From contig JAAOMT010000531.1 in assembly GCA_016748015.1 (NCBI GenBank), forward strand, positions 119,721 to 183,720: a stretch of 64,000 bases of DNA. Direction: 5' to 3'. The notes beneath the pieces were generated by a model. The model saw only the letters and a program-made list of their open reading frames with translations. It searched no databases and was not told where the DNA came from. Shown here in pieces: positions 58,833-64,000 of the stretch (its first letter is position 1; the number at the start of each line of letters is the position of its first letter). The stretch comes from Geosiphon pyriformis. Its lineage: Eukaryota > Glomeromycota > Glomeromycetes > Archaeosporales > Geosiphonaceae. A program made the position numbers and the translations under genes.

Positions 58833-59106
58833 TTTTTATTGTTTTTATTGTTGAAACAAAAAAATCGTATGTAACACAATAAGTAATTACCATGTAAGAA
58901 TTCCTGAATTCATTCTTTATGAAATTTTTCAAAAGTAATTCTTTTAAATTTTATCTAATTTTTAACTTTTACGGCAACTTTCTCTTGGCTAAATAATAGT
59001 AGAGAGCTCTCACCAAGCTAAAGCCACAATTAAAAGAAACTAATTAGCATGAAAGAAACTTGTATTCAAATAGCAAAGCCAGCCAAAAATGGCGGCACAT
59101 TTTCTT

Positions 59107-59131
59107 TATGATGATGATGATGATGATGATA
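59107..59131. repeat. (ATG)n microsatellite
   Basis: About eight ATG/GAT units. Confidence 0.9.
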
Positions 59132-59223
59132 ATACAAGTTCATGAGTCGAGATTGTCAAGAAACTAATAGTTTAATCATAGAGTATATTTATATCTTTGG
59201 ATTTTTAATTTTAATAAATGTGC

Positions 59224-59224
<1 letters not shown>

Positions 59225-59258
<34 letters not shown>
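59225..59258. repeat. (TCAA)n microsatellite
   Basis: About eight TCAA units, followed by degenerate copies to 59299. Confidence 0.9.
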
Positions 59259-59302
59259 TACTCATTCACTCAATCAAAACATTCATTAAATCAATCAATT
59301 AC

Positions 59303-59324
59303 CGGAAGATTACACAATCTTCCG
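59303..59324. terminator. Perfect 9-bp hairpin CGGAAGATT-ACAC-AATCTTCCG
   Basis: Perfect stem with a 4-base loop, at the left edge of a less AT-rich stretch (59300-59720). It could be a chance inverted repeat or an RNA stem. The terminator label is only the nearest type; there is no gene to terminate. Confidence 0.35.
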
Positions 59325-59780
59325 ATTTAGGAAACACATGCACATGTTCAAGGGCGTGAGGCCGAGTCTTTAAAATCCGCGAATCCCTAAATATTTTCTA
59401 TCCCACATGCTTTCATGATTAAAATAAAATTTATTTTTTTATGACTTGCATAAGTCTAAACCAAAAAAAGAATTGTGGTAATTTTCTCCTTTCGTAAAAT
59501 TACGGCTTTAGAATCTCAGCACATTTCACGCATGACAACTAAGGTTTTTAACTCTTAGCGACTCTAGAGGTGAGTGAGTGATTGTTGATTGTTGATTGTT
59601 GATTGTTGATTGTTGATTGGATATAGGCGTGGAAAGTGGTAGAAAGGCCGACTTAATATTTTCTAGTCATTTTTGCCCCCGAGAGGATATATACTAGTCA
59701 ACTATTCTGCGTTTATGTGATCCACATATAGAAAATCTTTGTTAATTACATAGAAAAATTCGATTAGTAAGAGTAAACAA
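59325..59780. other. Island of more balanced base composition, no gene seen
   Basis: Contains several CpG (GGGCGTGAGGCCGAG, CCGCGAATCCC) unlike its surroundings, plus a TATATAC near 59690. No long open frame. Could be a promoter, an exon of an unseen gene or a non-coding RNA; I cannot decide. Confidence 0.35.
59581..59620. repeat. (TTGATTG)n heptanucleotide repeat
   Basis: Five to six units of TTGATTG. Confidence 0.9.
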
Positions 59781-60317
59781 GCAGATAAATTTATTAGTAG
59801 TTAATATGAATGAAATTAGATTAAACGTTTAAAAACAAGAAAATTTTTGAAAAAATGTTTTTTAATAATTATTTTATTGATATTTATTTAATAAAACTAA
59901 ATTTTAAAACTATATTAAAATAATGAAATAAAAAAATTAATATATATGTATATATATATCTTTTTGATATTTATTTTGAAAAATACATTTTATAATCTTG
60001 AATTTATAAATTTTAATTTTAATTTAAAGATAATATATATATATATATATAAATTTAAACAAATAAATATGTTTTATAAATGGTTTTTTTAACAGAAAAT
60101 TGAAATAAACAATAAAAAACTATTTGATTTATTTTCTTAGGTTTTAAGATTTAAAAATTTAAATAATTGAAACGGTTTTATATTGTGCAAATTTTGTTCA
60201 TCTCAGCCCTTTGAATATTCATTATATCTCACTGTAAGTAGGCAGACAAGTAGATGGTGTGACTACATTAAAAATAAAAATAAAAACGATATTACTCTTT
60301 GTACTTTTTTAATGTCG

Positions 60318-60360
60318 TTTTTTATTTTTATTTTTATTTTTATTTTTATTTTTATTTTTT
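60318..60360. repeat. (TTTTTA)n repeat
   Basis: About seven TTTTTA units. Confidence 0.9.
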
Positions 60361-60540
60361 TGAAATATTAGAAAATCAAACAATTTGTGTTACTTTTAAA
60401 AATTAAAATATTAATAGAAAAAGGATATATATTTTTTTATAAAGATTTATATATTAAAATAAAAACAAATTCCTTTCTCAGCTTTCAAATGAAAACAAAA
60501 AAAAAACTGATCCTTTATGAAATAAATAATTTTTATATTC

Positions 60541-60587
60541 TAAATTAAATTAAATTAAATTAAATTAAATTAAATTAAATTAAATTT
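60541..60587. repeat. (AAATT)n pentanucleotide repeat
   Basis: About nine TAAAT/AAATT units in perfect tandem. Confidence 0.92.
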
Positions 60588-61031
60588 TTAAAGTTTTAAA
60601 TGGGCGCAAAAAAAGCTGTACAAGAATGATGAAAAATTTTAAATTAAATACTAGTCATCTGATCAAATTTTAGTGTTTGAATTTGTTGCGAGATGCATTC
60701 ATAATTAATTTGTTCAACAGAGCTTTAAAAATAATAAAAATAATAAAAAAAAAAGGGTGAAAGGTAAATATCGAACGTCCCGAATGGCGCACTTTCATGA
60801 CACCAGTTTCTCAACGGGGGAAAAATGATGTCCTTTTGGTTGATCAACAACAAAATAAAATAAAAAAATTTAACGATCAATCATAATACACATGCTTCTA
60901 TATGCAATGACAAATCTTATTAAATCATCCCTCAGCCGATTTATATTAAAATTATTTACAAACAAAGAAATAAATAGGTTCACACAAAACAAGAAACTCT
61001 AATCTAAGCCAATAAAGATAAAATGTGCTTT

Positions 61032-61033
<2 letters not shown>

Positions 61034-61089
<56 letters not shown>
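61034..61089. repeat. 56-nt poly(T) tract
   Basis: Uninterrupted T. Could be the A tail of a minus-strand retroposed sequence, but no body is recognisable to its right. Length in reads may be unreliable. Confidence 0.85.
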
Positions 61090-61093
<4 letters not shown>

Positions 61094-61558
61094 GATTTTC
61101 CAGTAGGGGAAATTTTTTTTTCGTCATTTGAAAGAAACAATAGAAAAAATACACCATTGAGGTAATATATTGTTTTGAAACCATTTACATAAAAAATTTT
61201 TTTTTAGTATTTTTCATTATTATTATTAAAGTTAATGATGAAATTATGAAATTTTATATATTAAACCTATTTTGACGCGTGACGAATGGGAAAAAAATGG
61301 ATATTAAAAAAATTTTTAATTCTGAAAGATAGTTTTAAAAAATTTTCATAATCTTTTAAAATTTTAATTTTCAATATTTGATTGACTCTGCATCATTTTT
61401 ATCACATTTCTCATGCACCCCTGAAGTTATAGCAAAGCAAGAAATGAAAATGTATTTCTCGATTCAAATTTTTTCATAAAATTATTATTTTATGCATGAC
61501 ATCAATTCCAGATCATGTTTTCGATTTTTAAGACGCTGTTGTACTTCCTAACTTTTCA

Positions 61559-61561
<3 letters not shown>

Positions 61562-61601
<40 letters not shown>

Positions 61602-61602
61602 C
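61562..61602. repeat. (GAT)n microsatellite
   Basis: About 13 GAT units. Confidence 0.92.
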
Positions 61603-61771
61603 AAATAGTTTTTGTTTGCGATATTAAATTTTTTCAATATATATATATAAATAATTGTTAGGCATGATGATCACTGTAAATTTACAATATTTAGGTTTTT
61701 AAATATTCCAGATTTTTTATTAAATTTTTAATGCAATTACCTCATTTTGTAACAATATCAATTTTTATTAC

Positions 61772-61809
61772 TAGACAATATATATATAAATATACATATA
61801 TATTGTCTA
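61772..61809. repeat. 14-bp perfect inverted repeat TAGACAATATATAT
   Basis: Arms 61772-61785 and 61796-61809 with a 10-base spacer. Strong hairpin or cruciform candidate in AT-rich DNA. Confidence 0.8.
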
Positions 61810-61867
61810 TAAAAATTTATTTATGGCCAAATTAAAACCATCATGTTATGCGCAACTTTAAGTCTGT

Positions 61868-61871
61868 AAAA

Positions 61872-61910
<39 letters not shown>

Positions 61911-61911
61911 A
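61868..61911. repeat. (AAAT)n microsatellite
   Basis: About eleven AAAT units. Confidence 0.92.
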
Positions 61912-63096
<1,185 letters not shown>

Positions 63097-63715
63097 TAAT
63101 AATTAATAATAACAAAAAAACCAAAAAAAATAACAGTTTTAACATAAAATCTTATATATTAATAAAACAAAACTCAAAAATTTTAAAACCAATTACAAAC
63201 TTTAATAAAAACTTTGAAATATTCTATAATTAGAAAACAAATAATTAAAATTTTAACATTTAAAACAATATTAATATTCAAGAATTTTTTATTAAATATA
63301 ACTTTTTTTTAATATATATTGGTTTTATTAATAATAATAATAATAATATTTAAATTAAATTAAAAACCAATATATAATAATTATATATTTTAATCTTTAA
63401 AAAAAATTAAAAAACTAAAAAATAAAACAAGTATAATTATAGACTTAAAAAAACCAATTTGTTGATTTTAAAAACAATATAGTCAAAAAAAAAATTAATC
63501 AACTTAGTTTTTAAATACATTATAAAAAGTAATAATTTTTTTTTTAATTAAAAAGAAAATAAACTTCATATAAAAAGCTTAATATTGTTTTTAAAATAAA
63601 GTTATATGCAAAAACATAATTTTTGTTTTGCTTTTAAAACTGACAATAATTGATTAAAAACTAATTTATTAAATAATATAGTTAGAAACTGATTCGAACT
63701 AAAAATATCTATAAT

Positions 63716-63780
63716 GTTATTATTATTATTAATAATAATAATAATATTATTATTATTATTGTTGTTGTTGTTGTTGTTGT
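63716..63780. repeat. (TTA)n/(TAA)n then (TTG)n compound microsatellite
   Basis: TTA units, a TAA block, TTA again, then about six TTG units to 63780. Confidence 0.88.
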
Positions 63781-63977
63781 TTAAAATAGAAAATTGTTTT
63801 CTGTTTTGGCTTTTTAGTTAAAATATAATATAATTTAAAATTAAACTTATTAAATTAAAACAGATTTAAAAATATTGTAATTAATTAATAATTTGAATTT
63901 AATTTAGAAATCATTAATAAAATATTTAAATAAATTTTAATTTGTGAAAAATTTACAATAAATTTATCTATTTAACC

Positions 63978-64000
63978 TTTTTTTTTTTTTTTTTTTTTTT
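63978..64000. repeat. Poly(T) tract at window edge
   Basis: At least 21 T, continuing beyond the window. Confidence 0.85.

Noticed and set aside
59325-59720. tRNA or rRNA gene in the CpG-bearing island
   Set aside because: No cloverleaf, A/B box pair or rRNA signature could be found by eye.
60999-61184. Lys-rich ORF across the poly(T) run
   Set aside because: Poly-lysine from a homopolymer; no coding support.

Overview
This window is eukaryotic, very AT-rich and dominated by decayed retrotransposons. The only intact host genes I can support are two tandem intron-rich M20-family hydrolase genes (23259-25362 and 26070-28139, both +). Short GT-AG introns of 56-87 nt, very AT-rich intergenic DNA, fungal-type Ty3/gypsy elements and RNase H-bearing LINEs suggest a fungus with a TE-swollen genome. 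An arbuscular mycorrhizal fungus (Glomeromycotina, Gigaspora/Rhizophagus-like) is my best guess. That is inference from style and family resemblance, not a database match.

Left block (1-22330) is a four-level nest. A minus-strand LINE (LINE-1; ORF1 starts at 22329, ORF2 runs down to 728) is split by a plus-strand Ty3/gypsy element (element 1, 5228-21608, TSD CTAT). Element 1 is split inside its RT by a solo LTR of a second family (LTR-B, 9404-17932). That solo LTR is split by a younger minus-strand copy of element 1's own family (element 2, 10146-17858, TSD ATAT). A further LTR of this family (1-727) cuts the 3' side of LINE-1.

Middle (22330-29898): the two M20 genes share all 12 intron positions and phases, including a 15-nt micro-exon. 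They are flanked by AT-rich DNA.

Right block (29899-56660): a second minus-strand LINE (LINE-2) is split by a large Ty3/gypsy element with LTR-B ends (element 3, 33104-43232, minus) and by a diverged solo LTR (44391-45278, TSD ACAG). A third gypsy type (element 4, 46002-56285, plus) lies between the LINE-2 ORF1 remnant and a plus-strand LINE 3' end (LINE-3). Elements 3 and 4 carry a dUTPase-like domain and a Cys-rich block between protease and reverse transcriptase, plus an uncharacterised domain after integrase. Elements 1 and 2 instead have a TTTAAAC -1 frameshift site between gag and pol and a conserved third ORF after integrase. All three LTR families have an array of short near-palindromic units directly upstream of the TATA box. 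Almost every element is broken by C-to-T / G-to-A type changes.

56660-64000 is AT-rich DNA with many microsatellites, a 56-nt T run and two clear hairpins, and no gene I can support.
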